Origin: Chloroflexota bacterium
GTDB lineage: Bacteria > Chloroflexota > Limnocylindria > Limnocylindrales > CSP1-4
Assembly (NCBI GenBank): GCA_015478725.1
Contig: JADMIG010000004.1
Span: 91,484-155,483 of the forward strand
DNA: 64,000 nt
Reading direction: 5' to 3'
Shown here: positions 7,640-16,893 of the stretch, in pieces
How positions within the stretch are numbered: position 1 is the stretch's first letter
Layout: each line of letters starts with the position of its first letter
Translations under genes and position numbers: made by a program
The notes under the pieces: model-generated
Seen by the model: the letters and a program-made list of their open reading frames with translations, nothing else
Database searches by the model: none
What the model was told of the DNA's origin: nothing

Positions 7640-9082
7640 TCACGAGGGCCGGCGGTTCACCTCCACGGTGTGGCCCATCCGCCGGAGCAGCGCGCGCGAG
7701 CCCTCGGTGATCTGCGCGAGCAGGGCGTCCTCGTCGAGACCCGGGAATTCCCCGCGGTCGAGGATGACGCGGCCGTCGATGATGACCGTGCTCAGGGACT
7801 TCGAGCCCGCCGAGTACATGAGGTTCCGGACGAGGTCGGTGATCGGCAGCAGTTCCGGCCGGCGGAGCGTGTGGATCACGATGTCGGCGCGCTTGCCGGC
7901 CTCAAGCGAGCCGATCTGAGCCTCCAGGCCGACCGCTTGTGCCCCGCCACGGGTCGCCATCGAGAGGACATCCTCGGCCAGGAGGTAGGTGCGGTCCTGG
8001 TGCGCCTCCCGGGCCGTGAGGAGCGCCAGGTTGGCTTGGCGAAACAGGTCGAAGTCATTCGACCAGTTCGCCGAGTCCGATCCGAGGGCCACGTTCACAC
8101 CCCGGCGCCAGAGTTCCGCGTGGCGCCCGTGGATCGTCCCCCCGTGCCCCCACATCATCGAGCCAGCTGGGGCCCAGGCAAGGTTGGCTCCGCTCCCGAC
8201 CAGCACGTCGCACTCGGCGTCCGTGAGGTAGTTGGCGTGCGAGAGCGTGAGGTTGCGGTCAAGGATCCCGATCTCCGCGAAATGCAGGAGCGGATCCTTC
8301 CCGTAGCGCACCCGGTCGGCCTCCGTGTCGGCGGGACTATAGGCGTGGTGCATGTTCAGGACCACTCCCGCCGCGTCCGCCTGCCGCTTCGCCTCGAGGA
8401 GGAGCTCCTCGCTCGCTGTTCCGAGTCCGAGCAGCGCGACGTGGCCGGTGACGAGCGCGTCGGGATCGGCGTTGCGACGCAGCTCGTGGCCCAGATGTGC
8501 GAGCGCCTCATCGAGGTTTCGGGGCGCTCGGTCGATGGCGCCCTTGACCCGAACCGGCCCCTGGTCGGGCGTCTCCTTACCCTGCGCGAGGCCAGCGGGC
8601 CGGTCCCAGATGAACGGGTCCCCCAGGAGGGCACGGATGCCGACTTCCCGGGCCGCGCGGGCAGCAGCGTCGGGCTCCAGGACGGTCCCGGCTTCCATGA
8701 AGCAGGTCGTGCCGTTGCGGACCATCTCGAGCGAGGCGAGCAGGACCCCGAGGTACTCCTCCTCATCGTTCACCGTGTTGTAGAAGACGCGCTCGATCGC
8801 GTCGAAGACCTCGTCCTCGGGGATGTGGTCCGGAATGACGCCGCGATAGGTCTGGAACGAGGCGTGCATGTGGGTCTCCACCAAGCCCGGATGGACCGGG
8901 GCGCCGCCCGCGTCGATCGTCCGCGCCGGCGCGTACCGCGCTGCGAGCTCCCCGTCCTTCCCGACCTCCACGATCCGTCGGCCGACGACGGCGATCGCGC
9001 CATCGGGGACGATGCGGCGCGTGGCGTCCAGCGTCAGGACGTGGCCATGGCGGATCAGGAGATCGACCGATCGAGGATTCAC
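7640..9082 (-). CDS. TRZ/ATZ-type amidohydrolase (paralogue A)
   Basis: 480 residues of the amidohydrolase superfamily. Metal ligands are visible as ETHMHAS (HxH) near residue 75, NMHHAYS and LSHANYL in mid-barrel, and ALGSDSANWSND for the final Asp. The N- and C-terminal segments form the usual small beta-sandwich (DLLIRHGHVLTLD, GKRADIVIH). The family hydrolytically deaminates or dechlorinates N-heterocycles and related compounds in the cytoplasm. It is the last gene of the eight-gene operon starting at 16703 and overlaps the M20 gene by 4 bp. It is a paralogue of the 11115-12575 product, and 361 bp of the two genes are identical (8037-8397), unlike the rest of the genes. Confidence 0.88.
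   Translation of the reverse strand: MNPRSVDLLIRHGHVLTLDATRRIVPDGAIAVVGRRIVEVGKDGELAARYAPARTIDAGGAPVHPGLVETHMHASFQTYRGVIPDHIPEDEVFDAIERVFYNTVNDEEEYLGVLLASLEMVRNGTTCFMEAGTVLEPDAAARAAREVGIRALLGDPFIWDRPAGLAQGKETPDQGPVRVKGAIDRAPRNLDEALAHLGHELRRNADPDALVTGHVALLGLGTASEELLLEAKRQADAAGVVLNMHHAYSPADTEADRVRYGKDPLLHFAEIGILDRNLTLSHANYLTDAECDVLVGSGANLAWAPAGSMMWGHGGTIHGRHAELWRRGVNVALGSDSANWSNDFDLFRQANLALLTAREAHQDRTYLLAEDVLSMATRGGAQAVGLEAQIGSLEAGKRADIVIHTLRRPELLPITDLVRNLMYSAGSKSLSTVIIDGRVILDRGEFPGLDEDALLAQITEGSRALLRRMGHTVEVNRRPS
8037..8397 (-). repeat. 361-bp tract identical to 11524-11884 (gene-conversion tract)
   Basis: By direct reading, 8037-8397 matches 11524-11884 base for base at a constant offset of 3487. 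The tract covers the barrel half with the NMHHAYS, LSHANYL and SDSANWSNDFD motifs. On both sides the paralogous genes diverge quickly, starting with single mismatches at 8036/11523 and 8398/11885. Confidence 0.9.
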
Positions 9083-10224
9083 GCCCCTACCTCCTTGCCC
9101 ATGTCCGCGAACTCGTCGACGATCCGCTCATAGAGGTCCACGGCGCGCTCGACCTCGCGGAGATCGACCCACTCGTCGGCGCTGTGCGCCTGGTCGATGG
9201 ATCCCGGGCCCAGCACGACGCACGGGATCCCGCCGATCCCCGCCAGGTTTGCCGCGTCGGTCCCGAACGGCACGCCGCGGGCCCGCTCCGGACGGCCGAG
9301 GACCTCGCCCGCCGCCCGTTCGGTGGCCCGCACGAGCGGGTGATCCGACCGCATGTCAAGACCCAGCTGTGCGGCCGTCGGCTCTTCCCGCACGATGTCG
9401 TCGCCGTTGGCCCGGAGCGTGTCGAGTAGCGCATCGATCTCGCGCAGCGCCGCACCGGGGTCCTCGCCTGGGGCCAACCGACGGTCGACCTCGATCTCGC
9501 ACCAATCGGGCACCAGGTTCACGGCACTCCCGCCATGGATCACCGCGGGGGTCACGAGCGCCGGTCCACTGAGCGGATGCACCCGAGCCGCAAGGCGCGG
9601 TCCGAGGTCGTTCTCGATCGCGAGCACCACGCGAGCCGCTGCCGCGATTGCGTTGACCCCGAGGTTCGCGCGCGACGTATGTGCCGCTCGACCGCGGGCC
9701 ACGATCCGGAAGCGCACGAGCCCGTTGTGGGTCCGGGCCGGCCCAAGCGATGTCGGCTCCCCGACGATCGCCCCATGCACTGATGGCAGCTGCGCGAGGA
9801 GGGCACGCGACCCGCCCATGAGCGCCTCCTCGTCGGCGACTCCCGCGAACACCACCGCCGGCCGGCGCGCCCGGTCCGCAAGCCGAGCCATCGTCGCGAC
9901 CATCGCAGCGACCGATCCCTTGGCGTCACAGGCGCCGCGTCCGTGCAGCCGACCGTCCGTGCGTCGCACGAGGATCGGCTCCCTCGGCTGGGGCACGGTG
10001 TCCAGGTGGCCCTCCAGCAGCAGGCGCGGGCCCGGGGACGCCTCATCGAACCAGGCGACGACGTTCGGGCGCCCGGGAGCGACTTCGTGCACCCTCACGG
10101 TGCAGCCGAGGTCCGCCAGCACCGAGGCGACTCGCTCCGCTACCTCGGCCTCGCCCGGTCCGCCGAACGTCGTATTGACGGAGTCGATCGAGACGAGCAT
10201 CTCGAGCAGCCCGATGACATCCAT
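9079..10224 (-). CDS. M20-family metallohydrolase (ArgE/DapE-like deacylase)
   Basis: 381 residues. Zinc-ligand motifs of the ArgE/DapE/CPG2 group are clear: LLEGHLDTVP near residue 75, GRGACDAKG about 25 residues on, GVADEEALMGG with the catalytic Glu pair, IVGEPTS, and a C-terminal HSADEWV. A dimerisation domain with VRFRIVARGRAAHTS lies between. Members remove acyl groups from amino acids or cleave small peptides. ATG at 10224 lies 3 bp after the stop of the lactonase gene, and the stop overlaps the next amidohydrolase by 4 bases. The operon context, an importer plus four hydrolases, suggests stepwise breakdown of an imported N-acyl or N-heterocyclic compound. Confidence 0.88.
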   Translation of the reverse strand: MDVIGLLEMLVSIDSVNTTFGGPGEAEVAERVASVLADLGCTVRVHEVAPGRPNVVAWFDEASPGPRLLLEGHLDTVPQPREPILVRRTDGRLHGRGACDAKGSVAAMVATMARLADRARRPAVVFAGVADEEALMGGSRALLAQLPSVHGAIVGEPTSLGPARTHNGLVRFRIVARGRAAHTSRANLGVNAIAAAARVVLAIENDLGPRLAARVHPLSGPALVTPAVIHGGSAVNLVPDWCEIEVDRRLAPGEDPGAALREIDALLDTLRANGDDIVREEPTAAQLGLDMRSDHPLVRATERAAGEVLGRPERARGVPFGTDAANLAGIGGIPCVVLGPGSIDQAHSADEWVDLREVERAVDLYERIVDEFADMGKEVGA

Positions 10225-10227
10225 CGC

Positions 10228-11118
10228 TCAGGCCCGGATCGGGTCCGCCCCATGGCGGCCCGCCTGATCGAGGCGGAACAGGCGGATCGCTGTCCCGCCG
10301 AGGATCTGCTGCCGGTCCGCATCGTCGAGGAACGGGAGCTTGGCGACGAGGTCTCGCTGCGCCCGATACGGGGCCGACTCGGTCGAGAGGGGCCAGTCCG
10401 ACGCCCAGAGCGTCCGCGACGAACCGAACGCTGCGACCACTCCCTCGGCCCATGACCAGGTGTCCGAATACGGGTACCCAGCCCGGCTCATCGCGTAGAA
10501 CCCGGAGAGCTTGACGTGCAGGCCCGGCAGTGTGGCGAGTTCCCGGACGACGGCGAGCCCCGCGAGGTCGTCGGCCCGCTCCGGCAGCCCGAGGTGGTCG
10601 AGGACGTGCCTAAGTCCGGAGCGCAGTCCACCGGCGAAGGCGATCGGCTCGGTGCTCGCCAGCGGGACTGTCCACTGAACGACAAGGTCGAGGTCGACGG
10701 CGGCGTCGATCACGTCCGCCAGCGGACCGCGCTCGGCCGCGAACTCCCCGGCGAGCGACCTCGGAGCGATGCGGACGCCCAGCGCTCCGGCCTCCGCGCA
10801 GCGGCGGAGCTCCGTCACGGCCTCGGTCCGCCACGGGTCGATCGCGACGACGGCCGCCTGGCGATCGCGGGACCGCACTGCGGCGCGGAGCACGAAGTCG
10901 TTGTCCTCGTGGACGCTCGCGGGGAGGACGATGGCGACGTCGACGTCGGCCGCCGTCGTCGCGCGCCGAAGATCTTCAGGCTCGGCGGCGAGCGGCGACG
11001 GGCTGCGCTGGCTCGGATGGACGATCCCATGCGGCCAGATGTGGGCGTGCGCGTCGACGCACAGCGCCGCTCGTTCGGCGCTCGGCGCTCCCCCCGGCTC
11101 GTCGGACGCGCCGGTCAC
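10228..11118 (-). CDS. COG3618-type amidohydrolase/sugar lactonase
   Basis: 296 residues, GTG start inside the stop of the upstream gene. It has the hallmarks of the amidohydrolase-2 group that includes L-fuconolactonase, L-rhamnonolactonase and 2-pyrone-4,6-dicarboxylate lactonase. These are CVDAHAHIW near residue 20, HVLDHLGLP in mid-barrel, GLHVKLSGFY, and LWASDWPLS supplying the last metal/catalytic Asp. Family enzymes open sugar or pyrone lactones. With a mutarotase, SDR, dehydratase and aldolase in neighbouring units, an aldonolactonase role is plausible. Alternatively it hydrolyses a cyclic product of the amidohydrolases in its own operon. Confidence 0.82.
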   Translation of the reverse strand: MTGASDEPGGAPSAERAALCVDAHAHIWPHGIVHPSQRSPSPLAAEPEDLRRATTAADVDVAIVLPASVHEDNDFVLRAAVRSRDRQAAVVAIDPWRTEAVTELRRCAEAGALGVRIAPRSLAGEFAAERGPLADVIDAAVDLDLVVQWTVPLASTEPIAFAGGLRSGLRHVLDHLGLPERADDLAGLAVVRELATLPGLHVKLSGFYAMSRAGYPYSDTWSWAEGVVAAFGSSRTLWASDWPLSTESAPYRAQRDLVAKLPFLDDADRQQILGGTAIRLFRLDQAGRHGADPIRA

Positions 11119-12575
11119 ATCGACCGCCGCCCGGCGACCCGGTTACGTTCCACTGGCTGACCCATGCGTCGGAGCATCGCCTTGGCGGCCTCGTCGATCC
11201 GCGCGAGTAAGCGTGGCTCGTCGAGCCCGGCGAAGATGCCGTCTTCGAGGATCACCCTACCGTCAACGATCACCGTCCTGATCGACTTCGAGCGACTCGA
11301 GTAGATCAGGTTGCGGACGAGGTCGAGCGCCGGGATCATCTCGGGACGGTCGAGGGTATGGATAACCAGGTCCGCACGCTTGCCGACCTCGAGCGAGCCG
11401 ATCCTGTCGTCGAGACCCACGGCGCGCGCGCCGCCGCGCGTCGCCATCCAGAGGACATCCTCGGCCAGGAGGTAGGTGCGGTCCTGATGGACATCCCGCG
11501 CCGTGAGGAGCGCCAGGTTGGCCTGGCGAAACAGGTCGAAGTCATTCGACCAGTTCGCCGAGTCCGATCCGAGGGCCACGTTCACACCCCGGCGCCAGAG
11601 TTCCGCGTGGCGCCCGTGGATCGTCCCCCCGTGCCCCCACATCATCGAGCCAGCTGGGGCCCAGGCAAGGTTGGCTCCGCTCCCGACCAGCACGTCGCAC
11701 TCGGCGTCCGTGAGGTAGTTGGCGTGCGAGAGCGTGAGGTTGCGGTCAAGGATCCCGATCTCCGCGAAATGCAGGAGCGGATCCTTCCCGTAGCGCACCC
11801 GGTCGGCCTCCGTGTCGGCGGGACTATAGGCGTGGTGCATGTTCAGGACCACTCCCGCCGCGTCCGCCTGCCGCTTCGCCTCGACGATCAATGCCCCCGT
11901 CGCCGTCCCGAGGCCCAACAGTGCGATGTGGCCCCGGACGAGTGCGTCCGGGTCGGCGTTCCGACGCAGCTCCTGGCCCATCCGCTGGAGAGCCTCGTCG
12001 AGGTTCCGGGGCGCTCGGTCGATGAGCCCCGGGGCGATGTCGTCAGGGGAGCCGGGGATCCGGTTTCCTTGGGCGATCCCCAGTGGATCGTCCTGCAGGC
12101 ACGCGTCGCTGATCAGGGCCCTGATGCCGACAAGCTCTGCGGCCTCGGCGGCCGCGGACGGCTCGAGGACGGTGCCCGCTTCCATGAAGCAGGTCGTCCC
12201 GTTGCGGATCATCTCCAGGCAGGACAGGACGACGCCCAGGTACTCCTCCTCGTCGGTAACCTGGTTGTAGAAGACGCGGTCGATCGCGCTCGGGTCGAAC
12301 AGGTCGTCCTCGACGACGTGGTCCGCCATGAACCCGCGCATCGTCTGGTAGGACGCGTGCAGGTGGGTCTCGATGAGCCCGGGATGGACCGGTGCGCCGC
12401 GCGCGTCGATCGTCCGGACCGCGTGGTAACGCTCCGCGACGATCCGATCGTCATCGATCGCGACCAATCGTCGCCCCGTGATGGCAAGCGCACCGTCCGG
12501 GATGATCCGGCCCGAGTCGTCCATCGTGATCACATGGGCATGCCGGATGAGGAGGTCAGCCGTCTGCAACTCCAT
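11115..12575 (-). CDS. TRZ/ATZ-type amidohydrolase (paralogue B)
   Basis: 486 residues from the ATG at 12575, which has a GAGGAG ribosome-binding site about 6 bases upstream. An in-frame ATG at 12608 also exists and would overlap the ATPase stop, but it lacks such a site and gives a longer N-terminus than the paralogue. Motifs are those of paralogue A: ETHLHAS, NMHHAYS, LSHANYL, SDSANWSND. A shared 361-bp identical tract (11524-11884) contrasts with clear divergence elsewhere. Two related hydrolases in one importer operon suggest successive or alternative hydrolytic deaminations of a ring compound. Substrate unknown. Confidence 0.87.
   Translation of the reverse strand: MELQTADLLIRHAHVITMDDSGRIIPDGALAITGRRLVAIDDDRIVAERYHAVRTIDARGAPVHPGLIETHLHASYQTMRGFMADHVVEDDLFDPSAIDRVFYNQVTDEEEYLGVVLSCLEMIRNGTTCFMEAGTVLEPSAAAEAAELVGIRALISDACLQDDPLGIAQGNRIPGSPDDIAPGLIDRAPRNLDEALQRMGQELRRNADPDALVRGHIALLGLGTATGALIVEAKRQADAAGVVLNMHHAYSPADTEADRVRYGKDPLLHFAEIGILDRNLTLSHANYLTDAECDVLVGSGANLAWAPAGSMMWGHGGTIHGRHAELWRRGVNVALGSDSANWSNDFDLFRQANLALLTARDVHQDRTYLLAEDVLWMATRGGARAVGLDDRIGSLEVGKRADLVIHTLDRPEMIPALDLVRNLIYSSRSKSIRTVIVDGRVILEDGIFAGLDEPRLLARIDEAAKAMLRRMGQPVERNRVAGRRSM
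11524..11884 (-). repeat. 361-bp tract identical to 8037-8397
   Basis: This is the second copy of the identical tract, inside amidohydrolase paralogue B. Identity stops sharply at both ends while the flanking paralogous sequence is only moderately similar. Confidence 0.9.
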
Positions 12576-12604
12576 CGCGTTCTCCTCGAGATCCGAGCCG
12601 CGTG

Positions 12605-13729
12605 TCATGCGTCGTCGGGGGCGGGCAGAGACAGGGCCTCGTCGGCCGTGTCAGCCCACGTGGTCGACGCCGCAGTAGACCAGCTGAGCGAGACCGAGTC
12701 GCCGGTCGCGAGGCCCTCTGTTTCCGCGTCGCGCAGGTCGGCCCACACGACCGATCCGTCCGTCGTCGCGGTTCCGATGCGGACGCGGCTTCCCAGATAG
12801 ACGATCTCGGCGATCGTGCCCCGGAGACCGGCATCCATCCCCGCCCGTTCGGCACCAGCGAGGAGTCGGATCGACTCCGGTCTGACCGACAGTGTCGCCG
12901 AGGCACCGCCTGTGATGGGATCCGGGGCGTGCGCCGGGACGATCGTGCCGTCCGAAAGAGCGATCGTGATGGATGGGCCATCAACCGTCGCGACCGTGCC
13001 GCGGAACAGGTTGGTCTCGCCGATGAAGTCGGATGCGAACACCGAGGTCGGTCGCGAGTAGATCTCGCGGGGCGTGCCCTCCTGGAGGATCCGGCCTTCG
13101 TTCATTACCGCGATGCGGTCGGACATCGCCAGGGCTTCGGTCTGGTCGTGAGTGACGTACAGGAACGTCGCGCCGAGCTTGCGTTGGATCGCGCGGAGCT
13201 CGAGCTGCATGTGCTGACGCAGCTTGAGGTCGAGCGCCGACAGCGGCTCGTCCAGCAGGAGCACGGTCGGCTCCGGTGCCAGGGCGCGTGCCAGCGCGGC
13301 CCGCTGGATCTGTCCGCCGCTCAGCTCTGTCGGGCCGCGTTGACCGAGGCCGGTCAGGCGGACCAGGTCGAGCATCTCCTCGACGCGCGCCGCGATCCGA
13401 ACCTTCGACCACTTCCTCAGGCGGAGGCTGTAGGCGATGTTGTCGAAGACGTTCATGTGCGGGAACAACGCCCCGCGCTGGAAGACGATGTTCGTTGGCC
13501 GCCGCTCGGGCGGCACCGACGACACGTCGGTGCCGTGGATCAGCACCTGGCCCACCGTCTGCTGCTCGAAGCCCGAGACGATCCGCAACAGCGTGGTCTT
13601 GCCGCAGCCGCTCGGCCCGAGGAGCGACACGAACTCGCCTTCGCTGACCGTCAGGTCGATCCGATGCAGGGCGACGTGGTCACCGAAGCGCTTGCCAACG
13701 CCGACGATCTCGACTGCCGGGCGGGTCAC
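12605..13729 (-). CDS. PotA-like ABC transporter ATP-binding protein
   Basis: 374 residues starting with GTG overlapping the permease stop. Walker A is GPSGCGKTT near residue 40, the signature is LSGGQIQRAALARAL, Walker B is VLLLDEPLSALD, and the H-loop is VTHDQTEA. A C-terminal TOBE-like domain (about residues 240-370) is typical of the spermidine/putrescine/iron branch. It energises the importer formed by the two permeases and the lipoprotein receptor encoded immediately upstream in the same operon. The family takes up polyamines, related amines and some other small molecules; the exact ligand is unknown. Confidence 0.92.
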   Translation of the reverse strand: MTRPAVEIVGVGKRFGDHVALHRIDLTVSEGEFVSLLGPSGCGKTTLLRIVSGFEQQTVGQVLIHGTDVSSVPPERRPTNIVFQRGALFPHMNVFDNIAYSLRLRKWSKVRIAARVEEMLDLVRLTGLGQRGPTELSGGQIQRAALARALAPEPTVLLLDEPLSALDLKLRQHMQLELRAIQRKLGATFLYVTHDQTEALAMSDRIAVMNEGRILQEGTPREIYSRPTSVFASDFIGETNLFRGTVATVDGPSITIALSDGTIVPAHAPDPITGGASATLSVRPESIRLLAGAERAGMDAGLRGTIAEIVYLGSRVRIGTATTDGSVVWADLRDAETEGLATGDSVSLSWSTAASTTWADTADEALSLPAPDDA

Positions 13730-14547
13730 AGGAGCCTCCGATTCACGCGGCTCGACAGGACGGTGAGCACGACGAGGGATGCAAGGACCACCGTCGCGAG
13801 GGCATTGATCGTTGGGCTGATCCCTCGCCGGAGCAACCCCCAGATCAGGACCGGCAGGGTCATGTCGTTGCCGATGTTGAACCAGGTCACGACGAACTCA
13901 TCGAGCGACTGGGCCATGGCGAGGAGCACCGCGCCGATCACCGAAGCCCGGATGAGCGGCAGCGTGATGTCGATGAACGTGCGCCACGGCGAAGCGCCGA
14001 GGTCGCGGGCAGCCTCGAGCGTCGTGAAGTCGAACGTCTCGAGGCGCGCATTCATGGTCAGGACCACGAACGGAAGCGCGATCACGATGTGGCCGATCGC
14101 GGCGTTCCGCAGCCCTTGCGTTACCCCAAGGGCGTTGAACAGGACGGCGAGCGCGATCCCGAGCACGAGACCGGGAACGACTGCGGGCACCAGGCTCGCC
14201 GTGAGCAGCGCTCCGCGGGCCCGCCGCTGCAGTCGGACGAGACCGAACGAGAATGCGACGCCGAGGGCGCCGGCGACGATCCCGGTCACCACGGCAAGCA
14301 CCAGCGTGTGGGTGAGCGCATCGGGAAACAACGGGTCGCTAAACGCGATCGCGTACCAGTTGAGCGTGAAGCCTTCGATCGGGAGGCTGAGCCTCGGCGA
14401 GGTCGTGAAGGAGAAGAGGACCGTGACTGCGACCGGCGCAAAGAGATAGACGAGCACGACGACGAGGAACAGACGGGCCAGGAGGTGGCTCGGCAGGAAA
14501 CGACGCCGGCGCGCGGGTGCTGCGCCGGTCGCGAACGAGTCGATCAT
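13726..14547 (-). CDS. PotC-like ABC transporter permease
   Basis: 273 residues from the ATG at 14547, which overlaps the stop of the upstream permease by 4 bases (ATGA). There are six hydrophobic segments. The cytoplasmic EAA loop reads TLEAARDLGASPWRTFIDITLPLI. The conserved DEFVVTWF segment and the LPVLIWGLLRRGISP ending are typical of PotC-type permeases. The open frame runs further upstream on the minus strand, but that part is out-of-frame shadow of the other permease. It forms the membrane channel with the 14544-15422 product. Confidence 0.92.
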   Translation of the reverse strand: MIDSFATGAAPARRRRFLPSHLLARLFLVVVLVYLFAPVAVTVLFSFTTSPRLSLPIEGFTLNWYAIAFSDPLFPDALTHTLVLAVVTGIVAGALGVAFSFGLVRLQRRARGALLTASLVPAVVPGLVLGIALAVLFNALGVTQGLRNAAIGHIVIALPFVVLTMNARLETFDFTTLEAARDLGASPWRTFIDITLPLIRASVIGAVLLAMAQSLDEFVVTWFNIGNDMTLPVLIWGLLRRGISPTINALATVVLASLVVLTVLSSRVNRRLL

Positions 14548-15422
14548 CGCGTCGCGAGCCTGACGAGGCGGATGAGCCCGAGGTACACGGCGATCACGAT
14601 CCCCATGACGAGGAAGGCGAGCGCTGATCCGAGCGGCCAGTTGTAGCCGAGACCCTTGAACTGGTCGGCGATGATGTTCCCGACCATGATCCCCTGGCTC
14701 CCCCCGATCAGCTGGGGCACGACGAAGTCGCCGGCGGCGAGGATGAACGACAGGGCGAAGGCCACGCTCAGTCCCGGGAGCACCATGGGCACAAGAATGG
14801 TCCGATGCAGCCGGAAGCCTGAGGAGCCGAGGTCTCGGGCGACCTCCACATGCTCCTTGGAAACGTTGGACATCGCGGAGAAGACCGGGAGGAGGGCGAG
14901 GGGGATCAGCAGCTCGACGAGCGTGATGATCACCGCCCAACTGCTGAAGATCAGGAACGTGAGTGGCTCCTTGACTACGCCCAGCTGGATGAGGATGGCG
15001 TTGAGGAGCCCGTCCCTGCCGAGGATCGTCCGCCACGCGTAGATCCGCACGAGATAGCCACTGAACATCGAGACGAGCACGAGGTTCAGCAGGAACTGCG
15101 CTCGTCGGCTGAACACGAAGAGCATGAGGTAGGAGAGGACGTAGGCGATCGGCACGACCACGGACGCCGTGGCGATCCCGACGAGCAGTGTCCTGACCAG
15201 AACGGCCGCATACGACGCCGTCGTGACCCCGGTGAGGTAGTTCGACAGGGTGACGTCTGGGACGACGTTGAATCCCTGTTGCTGGAACAGGCTGTAGGCG
15301 AAGAGAATCAGAATGGGTGCGACGAAGAACGCCAGGTAGAACGCCGCCGCGGGCCCGAGCAGCCGCCGCGACGCCGTCCTTCGTCGAACCCCTGGGCGGC
15401 GCGCGACCGCTAACGAAGTCAC
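14544..15422 (-). CDS. PotB-like ABC transporter permease
   Basis: 292 residues, GTG start, no obvious ribosome-binding site, 24 bp after the stop of the receptor gene. After a basic N-terminus there are six membrane segments. The EAA loop reads HVEVARDLGSSGFRLHRTILVPMVLPG, and GDFVVPQLIGGSQGIMVGNIIADQF is the conserved PotB-type region. The partner permease follows with a 4-bp overlap. It belongs to the importer that heads the eight-gene operon. Confidence 0.9.
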   Translation of the reverse strand: MTSLAVARRPGVRRRTASRRLLGPAAAFYLAFFVAPILILFAYSLFQQQGFNVVPDVTLSNYLTGVTTASYAAVLVRTLLVGIATASVVVPIAYVLSYLMLFVFSRRAQFLLNLVLVSMFSGYLVRIYAWRTILGRDGLLNAILIQLGVVKEPLTFLIFSSWAVIITLVELLIPLALLPVFSAMSNVSKEHVEVARDLGSSGFRLHRTILVPMVLPGLSVAFALSFILAAGDFVVPQLIGGSQGIMVGNIIADQFKGLGYNWPLGSALAFLVMGIVIAVYLGLIRLVRLATR

Positions 15423-15446
15423 CGACCGCTGCGCCGTGGCTGCAGC

Positions 15447-16703
15447 CTACGCGAGCTTGTAGTCCTGCCAGGCCTTCTGCCACTTCACGACGCCGACCAC
15501 GTCGCCCTCATCGTTCTGTGGGGGCGAGACCACCTGCGTGGCCAGGATCCCGCCCGGCTGGGCGACGAGGTCGTAGTGGTAAAGGGCCTTCGTCGCGGCG
15601 TCCATCTGGTCGACGGCCTTGGCGATCGTCGCCCCGGACCCGAGCGCGATGGCGATCGCGCTGTTGTTCTCGGGCGCCATCATGAAGTTCATGAAGGCGT
15701 ATGCGTTATCGACGTTCGGAGCGCCGACCGCGATCGCGTAGGCGTCCGACCAGTAGTAGGTCCCGTCGGTCGCGGGGCTGGCGGTCACAAGCGTGACCCC
15801 CTTCTGCTTGGCGAGAACGACCTGGTACGCCCATCCGCCGATCCCCATCGAGGCGTCGCCGCGGATCAGGACGTCGGCCTGATCGCCGAGCGTGGCGCTG
15901 AAGGTGACGACGTTCGGCTTGATGGTCTTCATCGCCGTCATCGTCTGATCGAGCTGGGCCTGAGTCAGGCGGTTCGGTTGGGGCATTCCCAGCGACTGCG
16001 CGAACAACCAGGTATTGGCGATCGGATCGTCGACGAGGACGAGCTCACCCTTGTACTTCGCGGCGGCGAAGTCGGTGTACTTCGCCGGAACGCCGTTCCA
16101 CTTCTTCGGGTTGTAGATGCACGGTTCGTCGCCCCAGATGAGGGGGATCCCGTACATCTGGCCGTTCTTGGTGAGCCACGCTGCCTGCTGGAACGCCGGG
16201 AAGAGGCCCGCGGCGTTCGGGATCCGGCTGAGGTCGAGCGGCTGGAAGAGCTCGACGCCGGCGGCCAGGATGGCGCGCTGGAAGTCCTTGTTGTCCGAGA
16301 TGATGTCCATCTGCCCCTTGCCGCCGGTGTTGAACTTGGTGAGCGGCTCGAAGGCATCGGCGATGAAGGTAGGGTTCATCTTTATGTTGTTCTGCTGGAA
16401 GAACGACTTCGCGACGTCCTTGGCGTCCTCTCCGTCATATCCGATGAAGTTCAGGGCTCCGCCAAGCTTCACGCTCGCGGCAGCCGTCGGGGCCGCAGCC
16501 GATGCGGCAGCAGCCGTCGGGGCTACGGTCGCCGGGGCTACGCTCGCCGACGATGCGGCCTGATTGCACGCGGCAAGGAAGGCTGAGACGCCCCCGAGGA
16601 GCGCCACGCCGCCGAGACCACCCGCCCCGCGCATAAAGGTTCGTCGGGTCAGCAGCTGCCTCCGGAGCTTCGCAGCCAACAGGTCTTCGACGGGGTCGCC
16701 CAT
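15447..16703 (-). CDS. PotD-like extracellular solute-binding lipoprotein, Tat-exported
   Basis: 418 residues from the ATG at 16703, which has GGAGGAG about 7 bases upstream; a longer in-frame extension has no support. The N-terminus carries a twin-arginine motif TRRTFMRG, a hydrophobic stretch and the lipobox FLAAC near residue 45. An Ala/Thr/Val-rich linker then leads into the binding domain. The mature protein resembles spermidine/putrescine-type receptors (PLIWGDEPCIYNPKKW, YYWSDAYAIAVGAPN). It delivers ligand to the permeases encoded downstream. It is the first gene of the operon, divergent from the GntR gene, with a candidate operator between them. Confidence 0.9.
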   Translation of the reverse strand: MGDPVEDLLAAKLRRQLLTRRTFMRGAGGLGGVALLGGVSAFLAACNQAASSASVAPATVAPTAAAASAAAPTAAASVKLGGALNFIGYDGEDAKDVAKSFFQQNNIKMNPTFIADAFEPLTKFNTGGKGQMDIISDNKDFQRAILAAGVELFQPLDLSRIPNAAGLFPAFQQAAWLTKNGQMYGIPLIWGDEPCIYNPKKWNGVPAKYTDFAAAKYKGELVLVDDPIANTWLFAQSLGMPQPNRLTQAQLDQTMTAMKTIKPNVVTFSATLGDQADVLIRGDASMGIGGWAYQVVLAKQKGVTLVTASPATDGTYYWSDAYAIAVGAPNVDNAYAFMNFMMAPENNSAIAIALGSGATIAKAVDQMDAATKALYHYDLVAQPGGILATQVVSPPQNDEGDVVGVVKWQKAWQDYKLA

Positions 16704-16777
16704 GACGCACTCCTCCGCTCTATCAGTTGCCCCGCACTGGTCAGGTCGGGGGGATCCTGGCTGGCCAGTTCCGGTCA

Positions 16778-16810
16778 CAATCGTAGCAGAACCAATCGTA
16801 ACATCATTGG
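16778..16810. promoter_or_regulatory. Candidate GntR-regulator operator in divergent promoter
   Basis: An inverted repeat CCAAT-N9-ATTGG occupies 16792-16810, and a second half site CAATCGTA sits at 16778-16785, 15 bp before the CAATCGTA at 16793-16800. Nearly the same 19-mer (CCAATC, three variable bases, A, one base, ATCATTG) recurs at 19965-19983 before the aldolase gene. Octamers CTGGTCAG (16737-16744) and CTGGCCAG (16761-16768) lie closer to the receptor gene. The recurrence in two promoter regions next to the GntR gene makes it the likely binding site. Confidence 0.55.
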
Positions 16811-16893
16811 ATACGCTAGAGTCAACGCCGGGCGTCTGCGCTGGCAGCGATGTCCCGCATGCTCCGTCTCGCACCACAGGAGGGAATTCGTCC

